NCBI GenBank assembly: GCA_037447655.1 | Contig: JBBHKE010000880.1 | Coordinates: forward strand, 195,607-211,924 | Direction: 5' to 3' | Source of the DNA: Zygnema cylindricum | Taxonomy: Eukaryota > Streptophyta > Zygnematophyceae > Zygnematales > Zygnemataceae | Length of the DNA stretch: 16,318 nucleotides | Shown here: one piece after another, positions 15,550 to 16,318 of the stretch | Position numbering within the stretch: position 1 is the stretch's first letter | How the letters are laid out: the number at the start of each line of letters is the position of its first letter | Notes under the pieces: generated by a model | Databases searched by the model: none | What the model saw: the letters and a program-made list of their open reading frames with translations, nothing else | Told to the model about the DNA's origin: nothing | Translations under genes and position numbers: made by a program

Positions 15550-15830
15550 TTATTAGCGTATAGAAATTATTAGTGTATATAATGAATTAGTGTCATTTAC
15601 GCTAATTTGTGTATCAATACCATTTTCAAAAAAATGTTTTATTGTAATTTCTCCATAACGCTGATTTGGGTATACATGATCCGCCGTCGTAGCATATACG
15701 GTAAAATAGGTAAAAGTACAAAATTTGACAATCTGTACGACGTGGCGTCCTTCCACTATACAAAATCCATAATTCTATTTTGGGTTTGCGAATATACAAT
15801 CATTACACCGTGCATAATTTTACACTAAAA
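15536..15830. repeat. Degenerate TACACCG-family sequence
   Basis: Begins TACACCGTGAATCGTTATTA, followed by GCGTATAGAAATTATTAGTG, which repeats directly the start of the 14741 element. A further TACACCGTG start lies at 15804. There is no clear matching inverted end, so boundaries are uncertain. No gene. Confidence 0.5.
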
Positions 15831-15869
15831 TAGGGTCGAGTAAAAACCGTCGAAATGTACGGGTATGTG

Positions 15870-16040
15870 TGTTGATATTTGGGTATTTTCTAGGTCTTTA
15901 TTAGATAGAAAAGGGTAGAGGCAGTCTGCCTCTGACTCCCTTCTCCAAGCCCCCACACTTGTCGTAGTCACTGAAGGCTGGAGAGGGAGCTAGAGCCATG
16001 GCTGCCTAAGCTCTTCAGAGAGACAGGAGTAGATAAATAT
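15870..16040 (+). mobile_element. 5' portion of a third copia LTR, same family
   Basis: Begins TGTTGATATTTGGG and continues TATTTTCTAGG, AGGCAGTCTGCCT, CAAGCCCCCACACTTG, GTAGTCACTGAAGG and CCATGGCTGCCTAAG, in the same order as the first 170 bp of the young LTR read in sense. No polypurine tract lies just upstream, so it is a 5' LTR or a solo LTR. It is interrupted by the hAT-like element at 16041; the remainder would lie beyond the window. Confidence 0.82.
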
Positions 16041-16318
16041 TAGTGTTGTGTATCGGTAAGGATTTGCCGATAACCGATATGGGCCTTTTTTCGGGTACCC
16101 GATAATCGATATATTGGTACGATATATCGACATCGGTCTTATCGCCGATAAGTAGCCGATAATATCGGGTACTTATCGGCGATAATGCCGATAACGATAA
16201 TTATCGGCGATAACTGTACGGACCGTACAGATAAATGTACGGTTTGTACACTCAACTGTTCGTCATATTCTCCGGACGTGTACAAGCATAGAAAGTACCG
16301 TAGCCGCCATGAAATATG
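16041..16318. mobile_element. hAT-like element, left part, cut by the window end
   Basis: Starts TAGTGTTGTGTATCGGTA, related to the ends at 2735 and 3754, and continues with dense palindromic GCCGATAA/TTATCGGC and CGATATATCG words and CCGTAC words. It sits inside the copia LTR that starts at 15870. The expected 8-bp duplication would be ATAAATAT (16033-16040), but its partner is outside the window. Confidence 0.75.

Overview
The window is a stretch of nested, mostly decayed transposable elements in a eukaryotic nuclear genome. I see no convincing host protein gene, rRNA or intact tRNA. A land plant (or close green relative) is the best guess. The central LTR retrotransposon is a plant-like Ty1/copia element, and its primer-binding site matches, as I recall it, the anticodon arm of plant initiator tRNA-Met (GGTGGGCCCATAACC) better than the animal form. 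I cannot name the species.

Left part (1-2726): an ATC/TCATCA microsatellite (1-264) and GTGGTC-rich DNA, then the 3' end of an old plus-strand copia element. That end consists of a broken RNase H fragment (376-704), a polypurine tract and a degenerate 3' LTR (721-1709). About 1 kb of unassigned DNA follows.

Middle (2727-5930): two hAT-like non-autonomous elements, each with TAGTGTTGGGTATC-type ends and 8-bp target duplications. The small one is 2735-3153. The large one, 3754-5922, has perfect duplications ATAATTTG and carries three head-to-tail units bordered by TACACCG...CGGTGTA inverted repeats. Between the two lies a 13-bp minisatellite.

Core (6086-14604): a non-autonomous Mutator-like element (6095-14595; 9-bp duplication ATTCAGAAA; inverted ends of about 300-335 bp; about 2.06 kb before interruption). 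A young copia retrotransposon on the minus strand (6259-12696; 6438 bp) is inserted in its left arm. The copia element has two 1048-bp LTRs differing at only five positions by eye, a perfect 5-bp duplication (GTTTC), a half-tRNA primer site, a polypurine tract and one gag-protease-integrase-RT-RNase H reading frame that fills the whole interior. Two lesions break the frame: an in-frame TAG near the Gag start (11549-11551) and a frame break between RT and RNase H (about 8181-8192). The element is therefore probably dead for its own proteins, but it is structurally complete.

Right part (14605-16318): degenerate TACACCG-family blocks and hairpins, the start of another copia LTR of the same family (15870-16040), and a fourth-family member, a hAT-like element (16041 onward), inserted in that LTR and cut by the window edge.

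Inferred order of events: Mutator-like insertion, then copia insertion into it, and, separately, hAT-like insertion into the right-hand LTR. The most unusual points are the Gag frame running through the tRNA-half primer site, the internal inverted copy of the Mutator-like arm (209 bp apparently identical to the right arm), and the nested TIR cassette inside the large hAT-like element.
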